From contig NZ_CP136521.1 of NCBI RefSeq assembly GCF_032814565.1, positions 1,584,501 to 1,648,500 of the forward strand: a stretch of DNA of 64,000 nucleotides. The letters run 5' to 3'. A program made the translations under genes and the position numbers. This DNA comes from Hwangdonia lutea (GTDB lineage Bacteria; Bacteroidota; Bacteroidia; Flavobacteriales; Flavobacteriaceae). This document shows, piece after piece, positions 52,463-61,592 of this stretch. Under the pieces are notes generated by a model. It made no database searches. It was not told the DNA's origin and was given only the letters and a program-made list of their open reading frames with translations. The first letter of the stretch is position 1, and every line of letters begins with the position of its first letter.

Positions 52463-54469
52463 ATGTCTGAAGAAAAAAAATCACTCAACTTTTTAGAGCA
52501 AATCATAGAAGAAGATTTAGCTAACGGCATGTCGAAAAACGATCTGCGCTTTCGCTTTCCACCAGAACCCAATGGTTATTTGCATATTGGGCACACCAAA
52601 GCGATTGGAATCAGCTTTGGTTTGGGCGAAAAATACAATGCGCCGGTAAACCTGCGTTTTGATGATACCAATCCCGCAAAAGAAGAACAAGAATATGTTG
52701 ACGCCATAAAGCGCGATATTTCGTGGTTAGGGTATACCTGGGCTAATGAGTTGTATTCTTCAGATTATTTTCAACAACTTTACGATTGGGCCATTTTGTT
52801 TATTAAAGACGGAAAAGCTTATGTAGATTCGCAATCCAGCGAAGCTATGGCCGAACAAAAAGGCACGCCTACCCAACCAGGGGTTGATGGTCCTTATAGA
52901 AATAGAAGTGTTGCTGAAAATTTAGATCTTTTTGAACGGATGAAAAATGGTGAGTTTGAAGCTGGTTCGCATATTTTGCGTGCTAAAATTGATATGCAGC
53001 ACACCAATATGCTCATGCGCGACCCTATTATGTATCGCATTTTAAAGAAGGCGCATCACAGAACAGGAACCACATGGTGTATTTACCCGATGTACGATTG
53101 GACGCATGGTGAAAGCGACTACATTGAACAAATTTCACACTCTTTGTGCTCGCTTGAATTTAAGCCGCATAGAGAGCTTTATAACTGGTTTAAGCACCAA
53201 GTGTACAACTACAGCAAAAACGAATACCCATTGCTGCCCAAACAGCGTGAGTTTGCGCGTTTAAATTTAAGTTATACGATAATGAGCAAACGCAAACTGC
53301 TTCAATTGGTTGAAGATGGTATCGTGAATGGGTGGGACGATCCGAGAATGCCTACCATTTCAGGTTTACGCCGCCGCGGATATACGCCAAATGCCATCAG
53401 AAAATTTGTTGAAACCGTTGGTGTGGCAAAACGCGATAATGTGATCGACGTATCGCTTTTAGAGTTTTGTATTCGCGAAGATTTAAACAAAACAGCACCT
53501 CGGGTTATGGCGGTGTTAAATCCGGTAAAATTGGTAATCACCAACTATCCGGAAGATAAAGTGGAATGGATGGAAGCTGAAAATAATCCGGAAGATGAAA
53601 ATGCTGGCTTTAGAAAAGTGCCGTTTTCACGAGAACTTTATATTGAAAAAGAAGATTTTAAAGAAGCGGCTGGAAACAAATTTTTCAGATTGAAATTAGG
53701 TGGCGAAGTCCGACTTAAAAACGCTTATATTATTAAAGCGGAAAGTGTTGTAAAAGATAGTCGTGGAGACATTTCAGAAATTCATTGTACCTATACCGAA
53801 GACACTTCAAAAAAAGTAAAAGGCACACTGCATTGGGTGTCTATAAAACACGCTGTTAAGGCTGAAGTTAGAGAATACGATAGATTGTTTATGGACGAAG
53901 CACCAGACAGTCATCAAGATAAAAATTATATGGATTTTATCAATCCAAATTCATTAAAAACCGTAGAAGCTTTTGTGGAGCCCAGTTTAAAAGAAGCTAA
54001 AATTGGCGAAAGGTTTCAGTTTCAACGTTTAGGGTATTTTAATGTGGACGACGATGCAACTTCAAGCCATTTAGTGTTTAACAAAACGGTTGGTTTGCGC
54101 GATTCTTGGGCAAAAGTTAAACCAAAAGGAAATACAAACAACAGTCAACAAAAACAACCACAACAAAACAACCGACCTGCGATTGAACAAATAAAATCAT
54201 ACGGTAAAAAATACGATAGGTTGCCAGAAGATAAACGGGAAAAAGTCAAAACAGAAATAATAGAATTGGCAAAAGATGTCTCGTATAGCGATTTAGAACC
54301 GTTATTCAATACCTCAGTTAAAAAATCGGGAACGCGCATTATTACAATGATTACACTTGGTGTATTATTAAAAAACGGCTTAGAAAGGAATGAGGCTATA
54401 AACGCGTTTATTTTAAAAGCTTTAGAAGATAAAAATGCCTTGTTAGTTGCCGAGGCTAAGCAACTGTAG
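52463..54469 (+). CDS. glnS: Glutaminyl-tRNA synthetase
   Basis: GlnS charges tRNA-Gln with glutamine. The 668-residue protein has the class I HIGH motif in PPEPNGYLHIGHTKAI, DDTNPAKEEQEYVDAI, the KMSKS-like IMSKRKL and the two anticodon-binding beta-barrels (to about residue 555). After a Gln/Asn-rich linker (NNSQQKQPQQNNRP) comes a helical C-terminal appendage (about 575-668) resembling the YqeY/GatB tRNA-binding domain, as in some other bacterial GlnRS. Direct glutaminylation also implies no need for GatCAB on tRNA-Gln. Confidence 0.96.
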   Translation: MSEEKKSLNFLEQIIEEDLANGMSKNDLRFRFPPEPNGYLHIGHTKAIGISFGLGEKYNAPVNLRFDDTNPAKEEQEYVDAIKRDISWLGYTWANELYSSDYFQQLYDWAILFIKDGKAYVDSQSSEAMAEQKGTPTQPGVDGPYRNRSVAENLDLFERMKNGEFEAGSHILRAKIDMQHTNMLMRDPIMYRILKKAHHRTGTTWCIYPMYDWTHGESDYIEQISHSLCSLEFKPHRELYNWFKHQVYNYSKNEYPLLPKQREFARLNLSYTIMSKRKLLQLVEDGIVNGWDDPRMPTISGLRRRGYTPNAIRKFVETVGVAKRDNVIDVSLLEFCIREDLNKTAPRVMAVLNPVKLVITNYPEDKVEWMEAENNPEDENAGFRKVPFSRELYIEKEDFKEAAGNKFFRLKLGGEVRLKNAYIIKAESVVKDSRGDISEIHCTYTEDTSKKVKGTLHWVSIKHAVKAEVREYDRLFMDEAPDSHQDKNYMDFINPNSLKTVEAFVEPSLKEAKIGERFQFQRLGYFNVDDDATSSHLVFNKTVGLRDSWAKVKPKGNTNNSQQKQPQQNNRPAIEQIKSYGKKYDRLPEDKREKVKTEIIELAKDVSYSDLEPLFNTSVKKSGTRIITMITLGVLLKNGLERNEAINAFILKALEDKNALLVAEAKQL

Positions 54470-54547
54470 CCCCTTGTAAAGTGTTAAAAAAAAAAGGCAA
54501 CTAATAATTTTACCTATATTTAAGTTCTAACTATAAAACTAAAATAT

Positions 54548-55033
54548 ATGGAAATGCCAATTAACCCCATAGCAATCCCAATTGCTGCCGTTGCTGCACT
54601 AGTTGTAGGATTTATATGGTACAACCCCAAAGTATTTGGAAATGCATGGATGCAAGCTTCTGGAATGACAGAAGAAAAAATTAAAGGCGGAAATATGTCC
54701 AAAATATTCGGATTGGCTTTATTCTTTGCAGCCTTATTAGCCGTACAACTAATGCAAATGACCAACCACCAATGGGGCGCTTTAGGAATGGTAGGCGGAG
54801 ATCCAACTGTAGCTTTACCTTCTTTTGAAGCGTTTATGGCAGATTACGGAACAGCTTACAGAACATTTAAACACGGTGCGTTTCATGGCACCTTGGCGGG
54901 GATTTTTGTCGCACTTCCCATAATTGGAACCAATGCTTTATTTGAACGTAAAAACGCCAAATACATTTTTATAAATGCTGGTTATTGGATTGTTACGCTC
55001 GCCGTTATGGGCGCTATCCTTTGCGGTATGTAA
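54548..55033 (+). CDS. DUF1761 family membrane protein
   Basis: This 161-residue protein of four hydrophobic helices has the DUF1761 N-terminus: NPIAIPIAAVAALVVGFIWYNPKVFGNAWM (adjoining parts), then FGLALFFAALLAVQLMQM, HGAFHGTLAGIFVALPIIG and a final helix. The function is unknown. It is preceded by a 78-base gap after glnS and followed by a terminator hairpin. Confidence 0.88.
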   Translation: MEMPINPIAIPIAAVAALVVGFIWYNPKVFGNAWMQASGMTEEKIKGGNMSKIFGLALFFAALLAVQLMQMTNHQWGALGMVGGDPTVALPSFEAFMADYGTAYRTFKHGAFHGTLAGIFVALPIIGTNALFERKNAKYIFINAGYWIVTLAVMGAILCGM

Positions 55034-55058
55034 AATTTTGTAATTTTTTAACATATTT

Positions 55059-55087
55059 AAAGACTGAGGTATTTAACTTCGGTCTTT
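55059..55087 (+). terminator. Terminator after the DUF1761 gene
   Basis: AAAGACTGAGGT pairs with ACTTCGGTCTTT (12 bp including two G-T pairs) around a short AT loop, followed by TTTTCTTTTT. Confidence 0.75.
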
Positions 55088-55099
55088 TTTCTTTTTGTA

Positions 55100-56257
55100 T
55101 TGATAGACTATAAAATATACAACACGGTTAATCAGCTTCCAAAATCCTGGGATGCTTTACCACACCACGATATTTTTTTAAAAACTACTTTTTTAAAAGG
55201 GCTTGAGCTATCCTCGCCCTATAACATTACACCGTATTATTTGGGTGTTTTTAAAAATGAAAAATTAGTAGGTATCGCTATTATTAAACGTGTTGAAATG
55301 TATGCCGATGATATTTTTAGAAACAATAATAGCCCAATTTTAAAGCAAATAGCCAAACAATTGGTTTCTAAAATTATAAAGGGAAATGCCTTAATTATTG
55401 GGAGTTTAATGCACACGGGGCAACACGGAATTTACTATAATGCGCAAGACATATCGCAGAATGAGTATTTGGATCAGCTTGAAAAAGCATTACGCGATTT
55501 AACGATTAGAATTAAATCTGAGTTTAACAAAAAGATACGCATTATTGCCTTTAAGGATTATTTTGAAAACGATGCCATTCATAAAAGCCCTGAGTTTTTC
55601 AAAAAGAACAATCTGTACAAAGTACAGGTACAACCCAATATGGTGTTATCTATTTCAGACCGATGGAAATCGCCTGATGATTACGTGGCATCATTAAATA
55701 AAAAATATAAAAAACGCTTTAAAACGGCTCGGAAAAAGGCATCAAACATTATATGGAAAGAGTTAAATGAAGACTTTATTAAAGCGAATTCTGAAACCCT
55801 TTTTGAGTTATATGAAACGGTTTCCGATAATGCCAGAGTCAATTCCTTTAAACTTCACAAATCACATTTTTATAATTTAAAGGTCAGTTTGGGTGAAAAG
55901 CTTAGGGTTTTTGGTTTCTTTTTAAATGACGAATTGATTGGGTTTTATACTTTAATTTTGAATAACGATGTTTTGGAGACGTACTTTTTGGGCTATAACA
56001 AAGAGCTGCAGCGCAAACATCAACTATATTTGAATATGCTGTTTAATATGGCTTTTTTTGGTATAGAAAACGGCTTTAAAACCATTGTATATGCCAGAAC
56101 CGCTATGGAAATAAAAAGTTCCATTGGCGCAAAACCCAAAACGATGCATGTGTATTTAAAGCACACCAATAATTTTATAGCGAACACCATTTTAAAGTGT
56201 ATTGTAAAATACATGAACCCCATTAGAAAATGGGAAGAGCGGCATCCGTTTAGATGA
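55100..56257 (+). CDS. GNAT/FemAB-like acyltransferase
   Basis: This 385-residue soluble protein probably belongs to the peptidogalycan-recognition/FemAB-like GNAT group. After LPKSWDALPHHDIFLKTTFLKGLE (adjoining parts) come strands YYLGVFKNEKLVGIAIIKR. A second half (about 190-385) has YKKRFKTARKKASN, ELYETVSDNARVNSF, a GNAT-like FGFFLNDELIGFYTLILNND and IVYARTAMEIKSSIGAKP. The substrate is unknown. Translation starts at TTG (55100), close behind the preceding terminator; no ATG preserves the N-terminal domain. Confidence 0.75.
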   Translation: MIDYKIYNTVNQLPKSWDALPHHDIFLKTTFLKGLELSSPYNITPYYLGVFKNEKLVGIAIIKRVEMYADDIFRNNNSPILKQIAKQLVSKIIKGNALIIGSLMHTGQHGIYYNAQDISQNEYLDQLEKALRDLTIRIKSEFNKKIRIIAFKDYFENDAIHKSPEFFKKNNLYKVQVQPNMVLSISDRWKSPDDYVASLNKKYKKRFKTARKKASNIIWKELNEDFIKANSETLFELYETVSDNARVNSFKLHKSHFYNLKVSLGEKLRVFGFFLNDELIGFYTLILNNDVLETYFLGYNKELQRKHQLYLNMLFNMAFFGIENGFKTIVYARTAMEIKSSIGAKPKTMHVYLKHTNNFIANTILKCIVKYMNPIRKWEERHPFR

Positions 56258-56263
56258 TCTAAA

Positions 56264-56755
56264 TTAATAGTATAACCCATTATTTATAATGGAATTCACC
56301 GCTTTTTTTTCATGAGCAATCAATTTATTGTAAGCTACTTCACTAAGATTAGTTTCAACTCCAACAAACTTCAATTCAAATGATTTTAAGATTTCATTAA
56401 AAATTAACTTTACGCGTTCTAAGTGGTAATCGGAAGTAATAATAGTTAAACGCACATCGTTTAATTTTTCAATAATAGGTTTTATTTTTACGGCATCGTC
56501 AACCGTATTTGATGAAATAGCGTGCTTTAAAAAAGCATCTTTTAAAACTCCTTTTTTTAGTAGATATGCTTTTGCATAATAGGCGTGAGGTTTAGGGGAT
56601 GTATTAAAATGATTGCCCCAACCGCCAGTGCAAAGCACAACGTTTTCTTTTGAAAATATGTTTGCACAAAAATCCAATCTACTTTTAGAAATGGCACTTA
56701 ATTCGCCTTTGGGGGAATTTGGAGATCCTAAAACAATTAAAACGGTTTTTTTCAT
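56264..56755 (-). CDS. YdcF/SanA-like DUF218 protein
   Basis: This 163-residue Rossmann-like protein fits DUF218: an N-terminal strand VLIVLGSPNSPKGELS, a second VVLCTGGWGNHFN, then SSNTVDDAVKIKPIIEK and LTIITSDYHLERVKLIFNEI, the conserved TSxxHxxR element. No TM anchor is seen, unlike SanA, so it is closer to cytoplasmic YdcF (which binds S-adenosyl-methionine in E. coli). The function is unknown. It is convergent with the acyltransferase gene, with 6 bases between stops. Confidence 0.82.
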   Translation of the reverse strand: MKKTVLIVLGSPNSPKGELSAISKSRLDFCANIFSKENVVLCTGGWGNHFNTSPKPHAYYAKAYLLKKGVLKDAFLKHAISSNTVDDAVKIKPIIEKLNDVRLTIITSDYHLERVKLIFNEILKSFELKFVGVETNLSEVAYNKLIAHEKKAVNSIINNGLYY

Positions 56756-56773
56756 TAGCTAGAGCAATGTAAA

Positions 56774-56801
56774 AACCCTCTAAAAATAAATTCAGAGGGT
56801 T
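56774..56801 (-). terminator. Terminator after the SPFH gene
   Basis: An 8-bp stem AACCCTCT / AGAGGGTT with a 12-base AT loop is followed on the minus strand by TTTTTAC. It separates the SPFH gene from the downstream DUF218 gene. Confidence 0.8.
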
Positions 56802-56822
56802 GATTTTTATAAATAGAAAACC

Positions 56823-57746
56823 TTATTCCTTTTTCTTTCTGGCTTCTTTCATAGCCTCACCAATTTGATTGCTTGCTGCAAAACTAGCCACCATATCGTT
56901 CAACATATTGCTTCCCGCCTGTGGCGCATTGGGTAAAAGAATTAAATTACTATTGGTTTCTTCGCCTAGAGATTGAAGCGTATCGTAATGCTGTGTTACA
57001 ACAATTAAGGCTGAAGCTTCCTGACTGTTAATACCAACACGGTTTAACACCTCGACAGATTCCTCTAAACCACGTGCAATTTCACGTCGCTGATCGGCAA
57101 TACCTTGTCCTTGTAAACGCTTGCTTTCGGCTTCAGCTTTTGCTTTTTCAACAATTAAAATACGCTGTGCGTCGCCTTCAAACTGGGCTGCAATTTTTTC
57201 ACGTTCGGAAGCATTAATTCTATTCATCGCCTGTTTTACCTGCGCATCCGGATCAATATCGGTAACCAGGGTTTTTATAATATCAAAACCGTAATCAGAC
57301 ATCGCATCGTTCAATTCTGCCTTTACCGCCAAAGCAATATCATCTTTTTTCACAAAAACATCATCCAATTTCATTTTAGGGACTTCGGCACGTACCACAT
57401 CAAAAACGTAAGAGGTAATTTGGTCGTGCGGATAATCTAGTTTATAAAACGCATCGTACACCTTATCGCGAATTACCTTGTACTGTACCGATACTTTTAA
57501 GCGTACAAATACATCGTCCAGTGTTTTGGTTTCGATAATAACATCAAGTTGCTGGATTTTTAAGCTTAATCGCCCTGCAATTCTATCCACTAAAGGAATT
57601 TTAAAACGAAGACCTGATTGACGTATTGCCTGAAATCTACCAAAGCGCTCAATAATAGCAGCGGTTTGTTGTTTAACAATAAAAAAAGCCGAGATTAATA
57701 TGATTAATCCGAAGATAATAATGGGAATAAAAATAAAATTGTTCAT
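56823..57746 (-). CDS. SPFH/Band 7 membrane protein (stomatin-like)
   Basis: This 307-residue protein has one N-terminal TM helix (about 4-24). A Band 7 domain follows (about 25-190; QQTAAIIERFGRFQAIRQSGLRFKIPLVDR in two parts, then YVFDVVRAEVPKMKLDDVF). A helical, Glu/Ala-rich coiled segment (about 190-235; AEAESKRLQGQGIADQRREI) comes next, and the C-terminus ends in a charged tail. It resembles QmcA/YbbK-type slipins that scaffold membrane microdomains and protease complexes. The usual NfeD partner is not adjacent. Confidence 0.92.
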   Translation of the reverse strand: MNNFIFIPIIIFGLIILISAFFIVKQQTAAIIERFGRFQAIRQSGLRFKIPLVDRIAGRLSLKIQQLDVIIETKTLDDVFVRLKVSVQYKVIRDKVYDAFYKLDYPHDQITSYVFDVVRAEVPKMKLDDVFVKKDDIALAVKAELNDAMSDYGFDIIKTLVTDIDPDAQVKQAMNRINASEREKIAAQFEGDAQRILIVEKAKAEAESKRLQGQGIADQRREIARGLEESVEVLNRVGINSQEASALIVVTQHYDTLQSLGEETNSNLILLPNAPQAGSNMLNDMVASFAASNQIGEAMKEARKKKE

Positions 57747-57818
57747 GGAAAAATGTTTAATGGTTAAGAAATGAATTACTAATTTAAGCTATATTTGATA
57801 TTTAACCCTAATTAAGCT

Positions 57819-58508
57819 ATGAATAATAACGGATTTTTCCTATTAGTAGCACTAACACTGTGTTTTGTTACAAAAAGTTTTTCTCAAAAAGGCCATTATC
57901 GCATACAAAATGGCTTTGGAATTGGTGGAGGAATGACACAATTTAACATAACCACAGATAATTTTACAACCAATTCGTCCCATGGGTTTTTGGGCGGCAT
58001 GTCTTCAACCGTTAATATTCCTACGAGATGGTACGATATTAGTTTTGGAATGCAACTCTCTGAAAACCGTGTTGAGATTTCTGCAAGACCAACACCATTA
58101 AGCAGCAGTAACCCCAACGAATTTATTACATATAAAATGTTTGCCGCACAAGTAGCGATGCTAATGCATATAAAAGTAGTTCCAGATTTTGTTACTATTG
58201 ATTTAGGCCCTATGTTACAATACAACGGGAAATTGGAACTTAAAGATGAAGCTAAAAAAGGCTATTACATCAATAATTATAATAATTTAATGGCGAAAGA
58301 TATTACAAATATTTCCCAATTTAATATTAACGGCGCAATCGGCGCTTCGGTTGGGATTAAAAACGTTAAGCTGAAAGCTCAATATATTTACGGATTTACC
58401 AATATCTTAAAGAAATTAAACTCTGAAAATCTGGATGCTTCGGATGGCGATTCTAAGTTTAAAGGCAACCAAACGATGTTGGTTTTGGGAGCAATGGTTT
58501 ACTTTTAA
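57819..58508 (+). CDS. Outer-membrane beta-barrel protein (PorT-like)
   Basis: This 229-residue protein has a signal peptide (about 1-22, TKSFSQ) followed by alternating amphipathic beta-strands ending in the aromatic TMLVLGAMVYF, typical of an eight-stranded outer-membrane barrel. It resembles the PorT/outer-membrane beta-barrel families of Bacteroidota, but not clearly enough to call it the T9SS PorT itself. It is divergent from the SPFH gene. Confidence 0.75.
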   Translation: MNNNGFFLLVALTLCFVTKSFSQKGHYRIQNGFGIGGGMTQFNITTDNFTTNSSHGFLGGMSSTVNIPTRWYDISFGMQLSENRVEISARPTPLSSSNPNEFITYKMFAAQVAMLMHIKVVPDFVTIDLGPMLQYNGKLELKDEAKKGYYINNYNNLMAKDITNISQFNINGAIGASVGIKNVKLKAQYIYGFTNILKKLNSENLDASDGDSKFKGNQTMLVLGAMVYF

Positions 58509-58687
58509 AGCTTAGCCTATTACAACTTTAAATGGTTTTTAAATTTTATTAAATTCTCAAAATTCTGGTGTTTTTTTGATTATTTATAAGGCGCTATCGT
58601 TTTGATATTCTTCCTATTTATCGCATTTTTGCCCAAATTATTAATTCGAGCAACGAACCGTTATTCACCTAATTAAATGTAAACATA

Positions 58688-59731
58688 ATGGGTTACAAAT
58701 TACAAACTCCAAAAGGATATTGTCCGCAATTAAATGTAAAAGAAACCGAACAAGCTATTAAACTAATTAAAGATTTTTTTGAACTTAGTTTATCTTCAGA
58801 ATTGCGATTAAGAAGAATTACAGCGCCTTTATTCGTAAAAAAAGGATCCGGTATTAACGATGATTTAAGCGGTATAGAGCGCCCTGTTAGTTTCCCAATT
58901 AAGTCGATGAATGATGCTGAAGCAGAAATTGTGCATTCGCTTGCAAAATGGAAAAGACTAGCCTTGGCCGAATTAGGTATAGAGGCAGGTTATGGCATTT
59001 ATACCGATATGAACGCCATTCGTCCAGACGAAGTATTTACCAATATACATTCTATTTATGTAGATCAGTGGGATTGGGAACGCGTAGTTAGCAAAGAAGA
59101 ACGAACGGTTGATTTTCTTAAATATGTAGTAACCAAAATTTACAGCGTTTTAAGACGTGTAGAATATATTGTATTTGAACACTACCCAGAATTAAAACCG
59201 GTGCTTCCTAAAAAAATTACATTTATCCATACGGAAGAATTAGCAGAACAGTACCCAAACCTTACACCTAATGAAAGAGAAACCGAAGCTACAAAAAAGC
59301 ACGGTGCCATATTTATAATTGGAATTGGCGCACAACTTCCAGAAGGCCAAAAACATGGTGGAAGGGCACCAGATTATGACGACTGGAGTACCGAAGCCGA
59401 AAACGGGCAAAAAGGCTTAAACGGCGATATTTTGCTTTGGAACCCTGTACTTGAGCGCGCATTTGAGATTTCGTCGATGGGGATTCGAGTGGATAAAGAT
59501 GCCTTAAATAAACAATTGGCCATAGAAAAAGCTGAAAACAGAAAAGAACTAATGTGGCATAAAATGCTGCTTAATGATGAATTGCCACTGTCTATTGGTG
59601 GCGGTATTGGGCAATCGCGTTTATGCATGTTTTTCTTGAAGAAAGCGCATATTGGAGAAATACAGACCAGCATTTGGCCCGATGAAATGATTGAAGAATG
59701 TAAGCAAGCTAATATTCCTATTTTAAAATAG
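58688..59731 (+). CDS. asnA: Ammonia-dependent asparagine synthetase
   Basis: AsnA makes asparagine from aspartate, ammonia and ATP; it is a class II aminoacyl-tRNA-synthetase paralogue. The 347-residue protein contains SELRLRRITAPLFVKKGSGIND (adjoining parts), GYGIYTDMNAIRPDE, FIIGIGAQLPEGQKHGGRAPDYDDW (adjoining parts) and the motif 3-like SIGGGIGQSRLCMFFLKKAHIGE (adjoining parts). Its own 5' gap is 179 bases. The large inverted-repeat element at 59758 follows and could end the transcript. Confidence 0.95.
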   Translation: MGYKLQTPKGYCPQLNVKETEQAIKLIKDFFELSLSSELRLRRITAPLFVKKGSGINDDLSGIERPVSFPIKSMNDAEAEIVHSLAKWKRLALAELGIEAGYGIYTDMNAIRPDEVFTNIHSIYVDQWDWERVVSKEERTVDFLKYVVTKIYSVLRRVEYIVFEHYPELKPVLPKKITFIHTEELAEQYPNLTPNERETEATKKHGAIFIIGIGAQLPEGQKHGGRAPDYDDWSTEAENGQKGLNGDILLWNPVLERAFEISSMGIRVDKDALNKQLAIEKAENRKELMWHKMLLNDELPLSIGGGIGQSRLCMFFLKKAHIGEIQTSIWPDEMIEECKQANIPILK

Positions 59732-59757
59732 GGATTTATGCTTTCAAGTTCAAAAGA

Positions 59758-59880
59758 GGCTGTTTAAAAAGCAATCCTAAAGTCATATTGAGCTTGTCGA
59801 AATATTTTTAACTCAATATCGGTTTCGACAAGCTCAACCTGACAATTTATTTTACAAAGACTTTTTAGATAGCCCTTTTT
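59758..59880. repeat. Large inverted-repeat element downstream of asnA and gltX
   Basis: Outer arms GGCTGTTTAAAAAG (59758-59771) and CTTTTTAGATAGCC (59861-59874) pair at 12 of 14 positions. A nested 62-bp element (59782-59843) has 21-base arms (GTCATATTGAGCTTGTCGAAA and its near complement, 19 of 21). A T-run follows at 59876-59880. The core GAGCTTGTCGA is shared with the element inside gltX. It lies between two convergent genes and can act as a two-way terminator. Confidence 0.7.
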
Positions 59881-59924
59881 TCTGATTTAATGAAGGGTAA
59901 AGTTTCAATTAATTATCACTCAGT

Positions 59925-61502
59925 TTACAATAAATCAATTACTTTTTCAATCCGTTTAACCGTTTCGGCTTTCCCAATCATAAACATAATATCGAACACA
60001 TCGGGACCCTGTAAAGCGCCAACTAAAGCCAACCGTAGGGGCATCATCACTTTACCGAATCCTATCTCTTTGGATGTTATCCAGCTTTTTATGTCTTTTT
60101 GAAGGGCTATTACCGTAAACTCGTCGATGCGTAGAATGATGTTTTTTAACTCGCCCATGAGTTCTTTTGTACCGTTTCTAAACGCTTTTTTAGAGGCTTT
60201 TTCATCGTAAGAAGTTGGCGCCGTAAAAAAGAAATGACTCAACGCCCAAAAATCGGAAACAAAGGTGGCACGTTCTTTAATTAAACCAATAACCAAAGCG
60301 ATGTAATTAACATCAATATCGTTATCATTTCGAGCTTGTCGAGAAATCTCATTATGAGATTCTTCGCTTTCGCTCTGAATGACATTTAGTTTTTCATTTA
60401 CAATCGGCTTAAACAATTCAGCTAAAACATCATTGTTTTGTTCTTGCATATAATGGTGATTAAACCATTTTGTTTTATCCGGATCAAAACGTGCTCCAGA
60501 TTTATTTACCTTTTTCAAATCGAAAGCTTCAATCAATTCATTTAAAGAAAAAATCTCTTGTTCCGTCCCAGGATTCCAACCTAAAAAGGCTAAGAAATTA
60601 ACCATGGCCTCAGGGAAATAGCCATCTTCTTTGTAACCTCTTGAAACGTCACCGGTTTTTGGGTCTGTCCATTCTAAAGGAAATACCGGAAAGCCCAGTT
60701 TATCGCCATCGCGCTTGCTTAGTTTTCCTTTTCCGGTGGGTTTTAAAATCAGTGGTAAATGTGCGAATTCGGGAGTTTCCCAACCAAAAGCTTTGTATAG
60801 TTGATAGTGCAGTGCCAAACTTGGTAACCACTCTTCACCACGAATAACGTGGCTGATTTCCATTAAATGATCATCAACAATATTTGCTAAATGATAAGTG
60901 GGCATGCCATCACTTTTAAACAAAACCTTATCATCTAAAATGTTGGTATCAATTTTAATATCACCACGAATTATGTCTTTTAAGTGAAGCGTTTCATCTT
61001 GAGGTGATTTAAACCGAATCACATAATCATCACCAGCATTCAATTTTGCTTTTACCTCTTCCGCGCTAAGCGATAGAGAATTACTTAGTTTAAGCCGGTT
61101 GTGCCAATTGTAAATAAAGGTTTTGCCTTTGGCTTCGTGGTCTTTTCTGTGGAAATCCAAAGTTTCGGCCGTATCGAAAGCATAATAGGCATTGCCCGAA
61201 GCAATCAATTCATCAGCATATTGTTTGTATAAATGCTTGCGTTCGCTTTGTCTGTACGGTCCAAATTTTTCATTCTTATTTGGGCCTTCATCAAAAGGCA
61301 TATGGCACCAATTTAGTGCATCAATTATGTACTGTTCAGCGCCTTGAACATAACGGTTTTGATCGGTATCTTCAATACGTAAAATAAAAGAACCCTTGTG
61401 TTTTTTAGCGAACAAATAATTGAAAAGAGCGGTACGAACACCGCCGATATGTAAAGGTCCGGTTGGACTCGGTGCAAAACGCACACGAACATTTTTTGTC
61501 AT
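59925..61502 (-). CDS. gltX: Glutamyl-tRNA synthetase carrying an in-frame repeat insertion
   Basis: GltX charges tRNA-Glu. The 525-residue protein begins VRFAPSPTGPLHIGGVRTAL (HIGH-type motif), has RIEDTDQNR and the KMSKS-like GKLSKRDGDKLG near 260, then the all-helical anticodon-binding part. Residues about 373-393 (VIQSESEESHNEISRQARN) are encoded by a 62-bp palindromic repeat at 60324-60385, in frame and without a stop. Without it the protein would be about 504 residues, nearer the family norm. The gene otherwise looks intact, so the insert is presumably tolerated in a surface loop. Confidence 0.95.
   Translation of the reverse strand: MTKNVRVRFAPSPTGPLHIGGVRTALFNYLFAKKHKGSFILRIEDTDQNRYVQGAEQYIIDALNWCHMPFDEGPNKNEKFGPYRQSERKHLYKQYADELIASGNAYYAFDTAETLDFHRKDHEAKGKTFIYNWHNRLKLSNSLSLSAEEVKAKLNAGDDYVIRFKSPQDETLHLKDIIRGDIKIDTNILDDKVLFKSDGMPTYHLANIVDDHLMEISHVIRGEEWLPSLALHYQLYKAFGWETPEFAHLPLILKPTGKGKLSKRDGDKLGFPVFPLEWTDPKTGDVSRGYKEDGYFPEAMVNFLAFLGWNPGTEQEIFSLNELIEAFDLKKVNKSGARFDPDKTKWFNHHYMQEQNNDVLAELFKPIVNEKLNVIQSESEESHNEISRQARNDNDIDVNYIALVIGLIKERATFVSDFWALSHFFFTAPTSYDEKASKKAFRNGTKELMGELKNIILRIDEFTVIALQKDIKSWITSKEIGFGKVMMPLRLALVGALQGPDVFDIMFMIGKAETVKRIEKVIDLL
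60324..60385. repeat. Palindromic repeat element inside gltX
   Basis: The element runs ATCATTTCGAGC ... GAATGACAT with a perfect central palindrome AATCTCAT-T-ATGAGATT and imperfect outer arms (ATCATTTCGAGC against GTCATTCAGAGC on the other strand). It shares GAGCTTGTCGA with the intergenic element at 59782 and has the same 62-bp span. On the gltX strand it translates in frame. Confidence 0.8.
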
Positions 61503-61592
61503 GTTTTGTTATTTTTGGCAAAGATACAATTAACACTTAATTATAAACCTTATAAAAATAAAATTGTAGTTTAGTAAGTTAAAACTGTTTTT

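Noticed and set aside
54120-54180. Gln/Asn-rich run in glnS as a possible repeat insertion
   Set aside because: It is the flexible linker to a C-terminal tRNA-binding appendage seen in other GlnRS proteins and shows no palindromic structure.
57819-58508. Naming the outer-membrane barrel as T9SS PorT
   Set aside because: The similarity is at the level of a general small beta-barrel; no residue pattern specific to PorT could be confirmed by eye.
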